Shown one piece after another: positions 51,385 through 60,348 of a stretch of 64,000 nucleotides of DNA. The notes beneath the pieces were generated by a model. It worked only from the letters and a program-made list of their open reading frames with translations, was not told the DNA's origin and ran no database searches. Location: positions 124,001 through 188,000 of the forward strand of contig NZ_FOTB01000003.1 in assembly GCF_900114445.1 (NCBI RefSeq), in the 5' to 3' direction. The number at the start of each line of letters is the position of its first letter. Position 1 is the first letter of the stretch. Position numbers and translations under genes: made by a program. Source of the DNA: Salinicoccus halodurans (GTDB taxonomy: Bacteria; Bacillota; Bacilli; Staphylococcales; Salinicoccaceae).

Positions 51385-52335
51385 ATGAAAGGAAACAAAG
51401 TTTCATTGCAAAAAAAATGGTTCACTCTCCTCCCTATTCTTTTAGCAATTTTTATGACAGGATGCGACAAAATGGCTGTACTGGACCCTGTAGGTCCTGT
51501 AGGTGAGAGCCAGAAAAATCTAATATTATATGCTGTCATTTTTATGTTGGGAATTATTGTGGTGGTCTATACAATTTTTGCGATTGTGGTTTTCAAATAC
51601 AGGGCAAACAACCCAAACCGGAAACCGGAAGATTACAAACCTGAACAGCATGGCAACACGAAAATTGAGATCGTCTGGTTTACAATCCCTGTACTGATTG
51701 TCATTGCATTATCCATTCCGACAGTGAATACGCTGTTTGATCTTGAAAAACCGCCGGAATCCAGTCAGGAAAAGGAACCGCTTGTGGTCTATGCGACTGC
51801 CGCGGACTGGAAATGGATATTTACTTACCCTGAGCAAGATATTGAAACTGTGAATTATCTTCATATTCCTACGGACAGAGCGATTGAATTCCGTCTGTCA
51901 TCCGCTGACTCCATGGCAGCATTCTGGGTGCCCCGTCTGGGTGGTCAGAAGTACAACATGGCAGGTATGGAAAACACTTTATACCTTCAGGCGGATGAAG
52001 AGGGAGTCTATAAAGGCAGGAATGCCAACTTTACCGGTGAGGGGTTCACGGGCCAGACATTCAATGTGACAGCTCAGCCTGAAAATGAATTCAATGACTG
52101 GGCGGCTTCTGTCAGTGAGGAAGCACCTGAATTGACTCAGGATAAGTATGATGAAATACTCGCTCCCGGCCTATTGGATGGAACGATGTCATTCTCTTCC
52201 ACCCATCTTGAATGGGTAGATCATGGTTCAAATGAAGGCAGAGATTATTCTGTAGAACGCCATGGTAATAAATATGAAGAAAATCTTCATTTGGAAAATA
52301 AACCTGGGTGGGCTCCCGATGAGATTCAACAATAA
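51385..52335 (+). CDS. qoxA: Quinol oxidase aa3-type, subunit II
   Basis: A 316-residue lipoprotein: the signal ends AIFMTGCDK (lipobox Cys). Two membrane segments follow, then a cupredoxin domain (WKWIFTYPEQDIETVNYLHIPTD; FWVPRLGGQKYNMAGM). The Cu(A) ligands of cytochrome c oxidases are absent, as expected for menaquinol-oxidising enzymes. ATG 51385 is 8 nt after GGAG. It is the first gene of the qox operon. Confidence 0.95.
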   Translation: MKGNKVSLQKKWFTLLPILLAIFMTGCDKMAVLDPVGPVGESQKNLILYAVIFMLGIIVVVYTIFAIVVFKYRANNPNRKPEDYKPEQHGNTKIEIVWFTIPVLIVIALSIPTVNTLFDLEKPPESSQEKEPLVVYATAADWKWIFTYPEQDIETVNYLHIPTDRAIEFRLSSADSMAAFWVPRLGGQKYNMAGMENTLYLQADEEGVYKGRNANFTGEGFTGQTFNVTAQPENEFNDWAASVSEEAPELTQDKYDEILAPGLLDGTMSFSSTHLEWVDHGSNEGRDYSVERHGNKYEENLHLENKPGWAPDEIQQ

Positions 52336-52355
52336 CGGAAAGAAGGTAAACAGTG

Positions 52356-54305
52356 ATGCAATTAGATGAATTTTTTGTTACCGGAGAGCCGCTGATTTAT
52401 GCAGGTATGGTTTCTATTGCGCTTGTGTCAGCAACAGTAATCTTTCTGTTAACTTATTTTAAAAGATGGAAATGGCTCTGGCAGGATTGGCTGACCACGG
52501 TCGATCATAAGAAAATTGGTATCATGTATATCCTTTCAGCACTCGCAATGTTATTCCGGGGCGGTGTAGATGCGCTGATGATGCGTACACAACTCGCTTT
52601 TCCGGATATGAATTTCCTGAATTCACAACATTATAATGAAGTGTTCACAACTCACGGTACGATCATGATCATTTTCATGGCGATGCCGTTCCTGATAGGA
52701 CTGATGAACATCATAGTACCGCTGCAGATCGGTGCAAGAGACTTTGCATTCCCTTATTTGAACGCAGTCAGTTTCTGGTCGTTCTTCTTTGGTGCAATGC
52801 TGTTCAACCTGTCATTCGTAATCGGTGGCGCCCCGGATGCAGGATGGACGAACTATGCGCCGCTCGCAGGCTCGGAACTGAGTCCCGGTCCGGGGATCAA
52901 CTTCTACCTGCTCGGCCTGCAGCTGGCGGGTATCGGAACACTGGCAACGGGTATCAACCTGATGGTGACAATACTTAGAATGAGAGCACCGGGCATGACC
53001 TTGATGAAAATGCCGATTTTCACTTGGTCTACACTCATCACGACATTCATCATCATTTTCGCATTTCCAATTTTGACAGTTGCATTGGCTTTGATGACGA
53101 TTGACAGGATATTCGGTTCTCATTTCTTCACCTTAACCGGTGAAGGTCTGCCGATGATGTGGGCGAACCTATTCTGGATGTGGGGACACCCTGAAGTTTA
53201 TATCGTCATATTGCCGGCATTTGGGATATTTTCTGAAATCATCGCGACTTTTGCCCAAAAACAACTGTTCGGATATAAGACGATGGTAGGTGCTATTGTA
53301 ATCATCGCAGGTCTGAGCTTCGTAGTCTGGGTGCACCATTTCTTCACCATGGGTGCCGGAGCATTCGTCAACTCGGTATTCTCCATAACTACCATGATGA
53401 TAGCCATCCCTACCGGGGTGAAGATATTCAACTGGCTGGCAACGCTCTATAAGTCTAAAATCATATTTACAACGCCGATGCTCTGGACCTTGGCATTTAT
53501 TCCGAGTTTCACGATTGGCGGGGTCACGGGTGTTATGCTGGGCATGGCCGCAGCAGACTACCAGTATCACAATTCATATTTCCTTGTGTCCCACTTCCAC
53601 TATGTACTTATACCGGGAACAGTGTTTGCCTGCTTTGCAGGACTCATCTTCTGGTATCCAAAAATGTTTGGACATAAGCTTAATGAACGTATCGGAAAAT
53701 GGGCGTTCTGGTTATTCCTGATTGGTTTCCATCTCTGCTTCTTCCCTCAGTATTTCCTGGGACTGGATGGCATGGCCAGAAGGATATTCACCGTCGGACC
53801 GGAATGGTTCACTCTGAACTTCCTGTCCACAATCGGAGCTTTCGTGATGGGACTCGGATTTATCATATTTGTACATGGTATCATCTACAGTTTCCGCTTC
53901 AGTCCAAGGGATATAGAAGGGGACTCCTGGGGTTACGGCAGGACATTGGAATGGGCAACGCCTACTCCAATTCCGAAGTACAACTTTGCTACAGTACCAG
54001 AGGTCGATAGTCACGATGCACTGATCGATATGAAAGAAAAAGGAGAGACCACTTTCGATAGAAGCAAGTTGAAACCAATCCATATGCCAAGCTATACCGG
54101 GCAGCCGTTTATCATGATGGCCATTTTGTTCTTTGCAAGTTTTGCATTGGTCTTTGAATGGATTACGCTGGCTGTCATTGGACTGATTGGTGCAATTGTG
54201 ATGATGTTCATCCGTTCATTTGATTATGATGAAGGGTATCATGTGGAAGTGGATGAAATCATAGAAACAGAGCGCAAGGCAAGGAGGATGACGGATGATG
54301 AGTGA
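52356..54305 (+). CDS. qoxB: Quinol oxidase aa3-type, subunit I
   Basis: A 649-residue heme-copper oxidase core with about 14 membrane segments. Heme and Cu(B) ligands lie in [32 protein letters not shown] (His and cross-linked Tyr), [10 protein letters not shown] and [11 protein letters not shown]. It reduces oxygen to water and pumps protons. A GTG at 52353 directly before the ATG is an alternative start. Confidence 0.97.
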   Translation: MQLDEFFVTGEPLIYAGMVSIALVSATVIFLLTYFKRWKWLWQDWLTTVDHKKIGIMYILSALAMLFRGGVDALMMRTQLAFPDMNFLNSQHYNEVFTTHGTIMIIFMAMPFLIGLMNIIVPLQIGARDFAFPYLNAVSFWSFFFGAMLFNLSFVIGGAPDAGWTNYAPLAGSELSPGPGINFYLLGLQLAGIGTLATGINLMVTILRMRAPGMTLMKMPIFTWSTLITTFIIIFAFPILTVALALMTIDRIFGSHFFTLTGEGLPMMWANLFWMWGHPEVYIVILPAFGIFSEIIATFAQKQLFGYKTMVGAIVIIAGLSFVVWVHHFFTMGAGAFVNSVFSITTMMIAIPTGVKIFNWLATLYKSKIIFTTPMLWTLAFIPSFTIGGVTGVMLGMAAADYQYHNSYFLVSHFHYVLIPGTVFACFAGLIFWYPKMFGHKLNERIGKWAFWLFLIGFHLCFFPQYFLGLDGMARRIFTVGPEWFTLNFLSTIGAFVMGLGFIIFVHGIIYSFRFSPRDIEGDSWGYGRTLEWATPTPIPKYNFATVPEVDSHDALIDMKEKGETTFDRSKLKPIHMPSYTGQPFIMMAILFFASFALVFEWITLAVIGLIGAIVMMFIRSFDYDEGYHVEVDEIIETERKARRMTDDE

Positions 54306-54903
54306 GAATAAAACAGACGCACTTCCTTTGGAGTACAGTACACATCAAGGACAGATGAACATCGTCGGATTCTGGATTTTCCTTGCAGCAGAAATTGCAT
54401 TGTTTTCTACTTTGTTTGCAACTTATGCCGTGCTATTCGGCCGTACAGCGGATTCACCTGCTCCTGCAGAATTGTTTGAGGCGGGTACAGTGCTGATTAT
54501 GACATTCATCCTTTTGACCAGCAGTTTTACCTGTGGACTCGCTATCCATAACATGAGGGAAGGATCGTTGAAAGGTTTAATGGTTTGGCTGGCTCTTACA
54601 TTAGTCCTGGGCCTTTCATTTCTAGGCTTTGAAATTTACGAATTTGTACATTATGTAAGTGAAGGTGCTGCACTTGGTTCCAGTGCATTCTGGTCAGGAT
54701 TCTTCGTTTTGACCGGAACGCACGGTGTCCATGTTACACTCGGTATCGGCTGGATGATTGCGATACTGATCCAGCTTAAACAACGCGGGCTGACTGCAGT
54801 AACAACAAGGAAGGTATTCATTGTCGGCCTGTATTGGCACTTCCTCGATGTAATTTGGATTTTCATCTTTACGAGTGTGTATATGATTGGGATGGTGGTC
54901 TAA
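54295..54903 (+). CDS. qoxC: Quinol oxidase aa3-type, subunit III
   Basis: A 202-residue membrane protein with five segments. It has [20 protein letters not shown] and the family ending [28 protein letters not shown] is 7 nt before the ATG, and the start overlaps qoxB by 11 nt. Confidence 0.96.
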   Translation: MMSENKTDALPLEYSTHQGQMNIVGFWIFLAAEIALFSTLFATYAVLFGRTADSPAPAELFEAGTVLIMTFILLTSSFTCGLAIHNMREGSLKGLMVWLALTLVLGLSFLGFEIYEFVHYVSEGAALGSSAFWSGFFVLTGTHGVHVTLGIGWMIAILIQLKQRGLTAVTTRKVFIVGLYWHFLDVIWIFIFTSVYMIGMVV

Positions 54904-55281
54904 ATGGAGAAAAAACACAGTAAATATCCAATCAATCATATTGTTGGTTTTGCCCTGTCCATTACGTTAACAATCATTGCTGCCTGGACAGCCCTGTCGT
55001 CAGGACTGCCGACGATGTGGATTATCATCACCATTATGGCTTTAGCAGTCATACAGGCAGCGATACAGCTGTTCATGTTCATGCATATTACAGAAAGTGG
55101 TGCGACAAATGCACCTTGGAATATGATGTTCCACGCCTTTGTCATTGCAGCAATCATCGTTGCCGGTTCTCTGTTTGTCATGTCATTCGGTTTTACCCAC
55201 GACCATGGTGGCGGAGATCATCACGAAGGCGGCGGTTCGGAAAGTCACGAAGAATCACAAGAAGATCACGAAGGACATTAG
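54904..55281 (+). CDS. qoxD: Quinol oxidase aa3-type, subunit IV, with His-rich tail
   Basis: A 125-residue protein with three membrane segments (IVGFALSITLTIIAAWTAL and others) and the subunit IV motif FMFMHITESG. The ATG directly follows the qoxC stop. The last 28 residues are very rich in His, Gly, Glu and Ser (HDHGGGDHHEGGG), which could bind metal such as copper. A strong terminator follows. Confidence 0.94.
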   Translation: MEKKHSKYPINHIVGFALSITLTIIAAWTALSSGLPTMWIIITIMALAVIQAAIQLFMFMHITESGATNAPWNMMFHAFVIAAIIVAGSLFVMSFGFTHDHGGGDHHEGGGSESHEESQEDHEGH

Positions 55282-55301
55282 TATATTGCCTGGGAAATAT
55301 C

Positions 55302-55336
55302 AAAGACGCAATCCAATTCATGGATTGCGTCTTTTT
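55302..55336. terminator. Terminator of qoxABCD, shared with the convergent gene
   Basis: AAAGACGCAATCCA-ATTCA-TGGATTGCGTCTTTTT. Confidence 0.95.
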
Positions 55337-55724
55337 ATCTTATTTTTAATAATAAGGCGGCGATGCTACCGGTAATGAAACCCCAGATAATATTGGTCAT
55401 AAACATGCTGATGATCGCGAATGGATTCGTCAAAGGTCCTTGAAGCGTCCCTATGAAGATTGGGGACAATATTCCACTTAAGATAATTGCAAATACTGCG
55501 TATGCTATACCTGTGATAATGAGAGTGGTTACAGGCTGTGATTCTTTTTTTATGGTTACTGCTGCAATCCAGATGATTGAGATGGCGAGTGTTGCTGTAA
55601 TGCTTGCGACTGGTTTTCCGAGCATCCCGGATATTCCTGTAATACTTATCAGCGGTCTGATCAGAGCAATCAATGCGAGTACGGTGATCAGTCTCCAGTT
55701 TAAAAGTTTTGTGTTGTCCGGCAT
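55335..55724 (-). CDS. Membrane protein of unknown function, 129 residues
   Basis: Four predicted membrane segments at about residues 12-30, 40-58, 69-90 and 102-124. AGGAGG is before the ATG. I do not recognise the family. It stands alone, convergent with qoxD and downstream of dhaM. Confidence 0.7.
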   Translation of the reverse strand: MPDNTKLLNWRLITVLALIALIRPLISITGISGMLGKPVASITATLAISIIWIAAVTIKKESQPVTTLIITGIAYAVFAIILSGILSPIFIGTLQGPLTNPFAIISMFMTNIIWGFITGSIAALLLKIR

Positions 55725-55820
55725 AATTAATTCCTCCTGTTTTTAACTATCCTTACAATAATGGATGGAGATTATTAAATTATGAACCGGATATTAAATA
55801 ATTCTTAAATCGCATTATTA

Positions 55821-55894
55821 AATCCCTGCTCCAATATAAGGTGAACTGCCTCCTGTCTATTTGACAGGGGTCATATCAAGGTGGAGCAGGGATT
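55821..55894. repeat. Long inverted repeat enclosing an IS150-like end sequence
   Basis: Perfect 13-base arms, AATCCCTGCTCCA and TGGAGCAGGGATT, sit directly after the dhaM stop and look like a terminator stem. The loop holds a 32-base segment, 55842-55873, that starts TGAACTGCCTCCTGTC and ends GACAGGGGTCA. It resembles terminal repeats of the IS3/IS150 family (which begin TGTACTGC) and carries its own CCTGTC/GACAGG stem. No transposase is present. Confidence 0.5.
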
Positions 55895-55898
55895 CCTG

Positions 55899-56261
55899 TT
55901 ATTTTTTCATCTCATTCAACTTTTTGAGAATATCTTCCACGGTGCTCCCAACGCTGCTTTCAACACCTGCAAGAAAGCTTCCTTCTACAATCGGAGCATT
56001 GGAAATATGAACGGCATGTGGGCCTTCATACATTTCCACAGCCATTTCCAGGTTCATCAGGCTGGAACCGATGTCATAGAAGCAGAGGGTGTCATCTTCA
56101 ATCGAATCAAGCATTTCGCTGATCTGATCGATGTTGGTGCCGATGCCGCCATCCACTCCTCCTGAGGCATGTATGGTGACATCTTTTGCCATCTGTTCCA
56201 CAAGTGCTTTTGTTCCTTCGGCAATCTGGCTGCTGTGACTAATGATAAGGATATCAGCCAT
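55899..56261 (-). CDS. dhaM: Dihydroxyacetone kinase, phosphoryl donor subunit
   Basis: A 120-residue PTS-EIIA(Man)-like protein. MADILIISHS has the phosphorylated His at residue 9. GGVDGGIGTN and DIGSSLMNLEMA complete the family pattern. It lacks the HPr and EI-like domains found in E. coli DhaM, as is usual in Firmicutes. GGGAAGG precedes ATG 56261. It overlaps dhaL by 8 nt. Confidence 0.94.
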   Translation of the reverse strand: MADILIISHSSQIAEGTKALVEQMAKDVTIHASGGVDGGIGTNIDQISEMLDSIEDDTLCFYDIGSSLMNLEMAVEMYEGPHAVHISNAPIVEGSFLAGVESSVGSTVEDILKKLNEMKK

Positions 56262-56838
56262 TATTAACACCTTCCCCGAGTGCATGAATAATATAAACTG
56301 CGCTTTGGGCACCGGGATCGATTGTCCCCTTCGACTTCTCTTTGAAGTAGGCAGCACGTCCTTTAGTAGCGATCATATCCTTTGTATCTTCCGCGAGCTG
56401 CTGGAGATCCTCCATCTTCAAACCGCCTGTTTCACGTAAAACATCGGCTGATTTTGAAATCACATCATACATGGTTTTTTCTCCGCCTTCGACTTTTCCT
56501 TTGTCAGCCACAGTTTTTGAAAATATCTCCAGCATTTCAGCCAGGTTATCGGCATCGATCTCATCATTGGCGGCATCACTCATCTTGACGAAACTGAATC
56601 CGTATAACGGTCCGCTGGCTCCGCCTATGGAGCTCATCAACGTCATACCGGTCTGCTTCAGCACTTCTTTTGTGCTGCCTCCAGCCACCTTATCATCCAC
56701 TGCATTGAATCCGCGTTTCATATTCACGCCGTGGTCCCCGTCCCCGATTTCACGATCGAGTGCCGTAAGTTCACTTTCCTTATCATCGAATACCGTTTTT
56801 AATCCGTGAAGTTGTGTCAGGAGTTTATCTGCATTCAT
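56254..56838 (-). CDS. dhaL: Dihydroxyacetone kinase, ADP-binding subunit
   Basis: A 194-residue helical barrel. The nucleotide-binding motifs are LDREIGDGDHGVNMKRG, with the Mg-binding Asp residues, and SSIGGASGPLYGFSF. ADP stays bound and is rephosphorylated by DhaM. It lies between dhaK (15-nt gap) and dhaM (8-nt overlap). Confidence 0.95.
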   Translation of the reverse strand: MNADKLLTQLHGLKTVFDDKESELTALDREIGDGDHGVNMKRGFNAVDDKVAGGSTKEVLKQTGMTLMSSIGGASGPLYGFSFVKMSDAANDEIDADNLAEMLEIFSKTVADKGKVEGGEKTMYDVISKSADVLRETGGLKMEDLQQLAEDTKDMIATKGRAAYFKEKSKGTIDPGAQSAVYIIHALGEGVNNG

Positions 56839-56853
56839 ATATATCCTTCTTCC

Positions 56854-57816
56854 TTAAAAGTATTTTGATTCCGTTGGTGCATTCAATGCAGTGGTTAATT
56901 CGTCATTATCATCGACGACTGTCAGCGAAAAGCCCTGCATATCAAGTGCTGTCATATAGTCTCCGACAAGCAGTTTGGATACTTTCTTATTCCTCTTCTC
57001 AAGTGATGCCATCACATATTTTGTGACTATATTAAGTTCGCTGTCAGGTGTTCCGCCCATGCCATTGATCATGAGTATGAAATTGTCGCTTTCTGAGTGC
57101 TTGAATAATTCATCCAGCAGACGGTCTGCTATGACATCGACAGTAGTGATCTTTTCTCGGTAAATGCCTTTCTCCCCGTGGATGCCGATGCCGATTTCCA
57201 TTTCATCGTCCCCCAGGTCAAAACCATAATCCCCGGTCGTCGGTACCATGCACGGCTGCACTGCCATACCTATGGAATAAAGGGAATACATCATCTCATC
57301 AACTTTTTCTTTAATCTGGTCGAGAGACGTATTTTCTTCAGCGAGGTAACCGGCATACTTATGCACGAGCACTGTACCGGCCACACCGCGGCGCTGCTCT
57401 TTATTCTCTATGGTCACATCATCCCTGACAATGACGGTGGCAACTTTATGACCTTCAGTTTCCGCCATCTCCTGAGCCATTTCGAAATTCATCACATCTC
57501 CGGCGTAGTTTTTAATGACCAGAAGTACACCATCGCCGTTATCCACATGTTTGATTGCTGCGAGCACTTTATCCGGTGTCGGAGATGTGAACACTTCACC
57601 GCAGACCGCAGCATCAAGCATGCCTTGGGCGACATAGCCGGCATGAGCCGGTTCATGCCCGCTTCCGCCGCCGGAAACAATCGCTGCTCCCTTCGTTTTT
57701 TTCTTCTTTCTGACTACAACAGTATCCTCGATTACATCGACTTGTTTATCGTGAAACTTAAGTCCGTCCAGCATATCTCCCAGGAAATTTTCTTTTTCAT
57801 TAATGAGCTTTTTCAA
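56854..57816 (-). CDS. dhaK: Dihydroxyacetone kinase, substrate-binding subunit
   Basis: A 320-residue protein that holds dihydroxyacetone as a hemiaminal on a His (in GIGIHGEKG). The other key region is VSGGGSGHEPAHAGYV near residue 54. The start is TTG at 57816, 8 nt after AGGAGG. It is the first gene of dhaKLM, which phosphorylates dihydroxyacetone with phosphoenolpyruvate through the PTS. No glycerol dehydrogenase or facilitator gene is adjacent. Confidence 0.95.
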   Translation of the reverse strand: MKKLINEKENFLGDMLDGLKFHDKQVDVIEDTVVVRKKKKTKGAAIVSGGGSGHEPAHAGYVAQGMLDAAVCGEVFTSPTPDKVLAAIKHVDNGDGVLLVIKNYAGDVMNFEMAQEMAETEGHKVATVIVRDDVTIENKEQRRGVAGTVLVHKYAGYLAEENTSLDQIKEKVDEMMYSLYSIGMAVQPCMVPTTGDYGFDLGDDEMEIGIGIHGEKGIYREKITTVDVIADRLLDELFKHSESDNFILMINGMGGTPDSELNIVTKYVMASLEKRNKKVSKLLVGDYMTALDMQGFSLTVVDDNDELTTALNAPTESKYF

Positions 57817-57853
57817 AGCCTTCTCCTCCTTGTTTGATTATTGATAAATGAAT

Positions 57854-57880
57854 CCCCAATCCTGCGTGACAAGATTGGGG
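57854..57880 (-). terminator. Terminator-like hairpin of the aldehyde dehydrogenase gene
   Basis: CCCCAATC-N11-GATTGGGG after the stop codon at 57902. The following T tract is weak. Confidence 0.65.
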
Positions 57881-57901
57881 GCGTTATTACTCCAGGGATA
57901 A

Positions 57902-59329
57902 TTATTTAAAATAACCTTTGATGGATTTCACTTCCAGGAATTCTTCGATACCGAAATCTCCCCATTCGCGTCCGATGCCTGATTGTTTATAACCTCCGAA
58001 TGGCAGATTGGCAGCCCCTTTTGCGTTATTGATTTCGACAGTACCGGCTTCAATGGAACGGGCTACTTTCTGTAAGGTTTCCATATCTTCACCATAGACA
58101 TAGCCTGCAAGACCGTATTTCGTATCATTCGCAAGTTCAATCGCGTCATCCAGATTTTTGTAGGTGATTACGGACATCACCGGTCCGAAAATTTCTTCCT
58201 GTGCAATCGTCATCTTATTATCAACATCACTGAACACAGTCGGTTTGACATAGAAGCCTTTGTCCTGGCCTTCGGGCTGATCCGGTCCGCCGTGATAAAG
58301 TGTTGCACCCTCTTCTACGCCTTTATTGATATAGGATTGGACTGTATCATATTGTTTTTTGCTGATGAGAGGACCCATTTCGACACCATCTTCTCTTGGA
58401 TTCCCCACTTTGACCTGATTCATTTTTTCTTTTACTTTCTCAAGGAATTCATCCTTCATGGATTCAGGAATCAGCGTGCGTGTGCCTGCAGTACAAACCT
58501 GTCCGGTATTGTTCACTACTTTCTGAACAGCTGTAAAGGCTGCTTTATCCACATCCGCATCATCCAGGATGATCAGAGGGGATTTACCACCGAGTTCAAG
58601 GGAGACCTTTTTGAAATCCACACTTGCTTTCTCCATGATTTTGGAGCCGGTTCTGCCGGATCCGGTAAATGACATCATGCGTACTTTAGGATGTTCACTG
58701 AGCGGGTTCCCTACGCCTTCACCGTCACCGTTAACCAGGTTGAAAACACCTTTTGGCACATCGGCCTTATCGAAGATTTCAGCCAGAATCACTGCGGCGA
58801 ACGGTGTCTCTTCAGAAGGTTTCAGTACTACCGGACTCCCTGCGGCAAATGCAGCTGCAAGTTTGAGGGACGTCTGGTTGGTAGGAAAATTCCAGGGCGT
58901 GATCAGCCCCGCAACGCCGATGGCTTCTTTGACCACCAGGTTTTCACCGCGCTGTTCTTCGAACTGGAAAGAATCCAGAGCATCACGCGCAGCAGCAAAA
59001 TGATTCAATCCCATCTGGTAATGCACTTTTTCAGATTTATCTATTGGAGAACCGAGTTCGTCGGTAATTGCTTCAATCAGATCATTCTTACGATTTTCGT
59101 ATTCAGTGACAATCCTGTCAAGCATTGCGCGGCGTTCTTCTGCAGGTGTATTACGAAACTCTATATAAACGTTATGGGCAGCTTCCACGGCTTTATCCAC
59201 ATCTTCGGCATTCCCTTTGGCAATTCTGCCAAAAGCTTCACCGGTAGAAGGATTTATGACATCAATCGTCTCGCCGCTTGCACTGTCAACCCATTCACCA
59301 TTTATATATTGCTTAATATGATCTTTCAT
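57902..59329 (-). CDS. NAD(P)-dependent aldehyde dehydrogenase
   Basis: A 475-residue enzyme. It has the ALDH landmarks [38 protein letters not shown] with the catalytic Glu, [11 protein letters not shown] with the nucleophile Cys, and [10 protein letters not shown]. The ATG at 59329 is 8 nt after GGAG; the TTG at 59332 is less likely. The aldehyde substrate is not readable. An inverted repeat at 59364-59401 lies between promoter region and start. Confidence 0.95.
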   Translation of the reverse strand: MKDHIKQYINGEWVDSASGETIDVINPSTGEAFGRIAKGNAEDVDKAVEAAHNVYIEFRNTPAEERRAMLDRIVTEYENRKNDLIEAITDELGSPIDKSEKVHYQMGLNHFAAARDALDSFQFEEQRGENLVVKEAIGVAGLITPWNFPTNQTSLKLAAAFAAGSPVVLKPSEETPFAAVILAEIFDKADVPKGVFNLVNGDGEGVGNPLSEHPKVRMMSFTGSGRTGSKIMEKASVDFKKVSLELGGKSPLIILDDADVDKAAFTAVQKVVNNTGQVCTAGTRTLIPESMKDEFLEKVKEKMNQVKVGNPREDGVEMGPLISKKQYDTVQSYINKGVEEGATLYHGGPDQPEGQDKGFYVKPTVFSDVDNKMTIAQEEIFGPVMSVITYKNLDDAIELANDTKYGLAGYVYGEDMETLQKVARSIEAGTVEINNAKGAANLPFGGYKQSGIGREWGDFGIEEFLEVKSIKGYFK

Positions 59330-59363
59330 CAATTAGTCTCCTTTATTTCATAATATTGTACTG

Positions 59364-59401
59364 TATCCTTAAATGGCTTCCTCTAATCACATTTAAGGAT
59401 A
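59364..59401. promoter_or_regulatory. 12-base perfect inverted repeat upstream of aldehyde dehydrogenase gene
   Basis: TATCCTTAAATG-N14-CATTTAAGGATA, 35-72 nt before the ATG. There is no T tract after it, so an operator is more likely than a terminator. Confidence 0.6.
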
Positions 59402-59598
59402 AAAATTGTTACATTTGAAACATTCCTGATACAGTCTGAAAAGTGAAGTTCTGACTGTTGAAATCCATCTGCAAAATTAAGGCTGGATGAACCGGATAAC
59501 CCGAAGGTAGTGAACCCCGAGAAAACCAGGAGCTCAACTTGAATTTACAATGTCATCTGTTTCCCGGTTAAGGGTACGCAGGACAAAAAGAACAATAA
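59402..59598. other. Intergenic segment of unknown content
   Basis: About 200 bases without a gene between the IsaB-like gene terminator and the aldehyde dehydrogenase operator. It has less AT than other gaps and several short self-complementary stretches (AACCGG, CCCGAAGG, AACCCC). It may hold a structured leader or a small RNA, but I recognise none. Confidence 0.35.
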
Positions 59599-59624
59599 AA
59601 CCGCACCTCAAATGAGATGCGGTT
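59599..59624 (-). terminator. Terminator of the IsaB-like gene
   Basis: On the minus strand AACCGCATCTCA-TT-TGAGGTGCGGTTTTATT. Confidence 0.88.
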
Positions 59625-59657
59625 CATTGTAACTGTGAAAATTGCATTCTATTTTTG

Positions 59658-60179
59658 TTATTCGACGTGTGTACCGCCGACTGAAACGGAGGTTACATAA
59701 CCGTCATTGACATTGAACGTGATCTGCATGCCTTTCAGCTGATAATAGTGTGCGTTGTCGCCCTGTTCACCGTAATTTGAATGGGACGGATTCCCGTATA
59801 CGTCAAATACTTCAGCCTCTGTTACTGCACCCGGGTTAATCGGCATGTCTGCAAAGACTGCGCCTTCACCGACTGCATGGATGTGCTGGTCATACACAGC
59901 AGTTACTGTCGCTTCATCATTGTGATCTAAAAATGCCTCTTCTGTCATATCAATCTGATAGCCGTTCAGTTTGAAGTTGTTACTGGCAATTGCGTTGATG
60001 AACGTTTCGTCAAGAATAAACCTGCCGTCGTCGCCATAGCCTGTATAGCCGTTATAGTGGTAATATGCCCCGTCTGACTGTTGAGATGTATCTTCTGATG
60101 CTTCGGTAATACCGGCGGTGCCTGCGAATGCCAGGAATGCAACGCAAACTGCAAACAACGCTTTGACTGCCTTACTCAT
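59658..60179 (-). CDS. IsaB-like secreted staphylococcal antigen
   Basis: A 173-residue secreted protein. The signal peptide (MSKAVKALFAVCVAFLAFAG) should be cut near ITEASED. The mature start is YYHYNGYTGYGDDGRFILDE followed by FINAIASNNFKLNGYQI, which closely parallels S. aureus IsaB (YYTYNGYIG, FILDKNFINAI). The end SVSVGGTHVE also matches the IsaB ending. IsaB binds nucleic acid and helps immune evasion in S. aureus; the role here is unknown. Two ATG codons (60179, 60182) fit GGAGG; 60179 has 8 nt spacing. Confidence 0.85.
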   Translation of the reverse strand: MSKAVKALFAVCVAFLAFAGTAGITEASEDTSQQSDGAYYHYNGYTGYGDDGRFILDETFINAIASNNFKLNGYQIDMTEEAFLDHNDEATVTAVYDQHIHAVGEGAVFADMPINPGAVTEAEVFDVYGNPSHSNYGEQGDNAHYYQLKGMQITFNVNDGYVTSVSVGGTHVE

Positions 60180-60317
60180 CATACTCACCTCCCTGGAACG
60201 GATGTCTTTATTACTGGTGGGCTATTCTATTGCTAATGGAATTTTACAACATAAAATAAATAAAATAAATTGATAAATATTATAAATTATTTAAGAAATT
60301 ATATTTATTAAAGTAAA

Positions 60318-60338
60318 AAAGGAGCGTGTTGCTCCTTT
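60318..60338 (-). terminator. Terminator of the amidohydrolase gene
   Basis: On the minus strand AAAGGAGC-AACAC-GCTCCTTTTTT. Confidence 0.92.
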
Positions 60339-60348
60339 GAGATGAAGA

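Noticed and set aside
55842-55873. Intact insertion sequence at the IS150-like end
   Set aside because: No transposase frame and no second matching end within reach; only a single end-like segment is supported.
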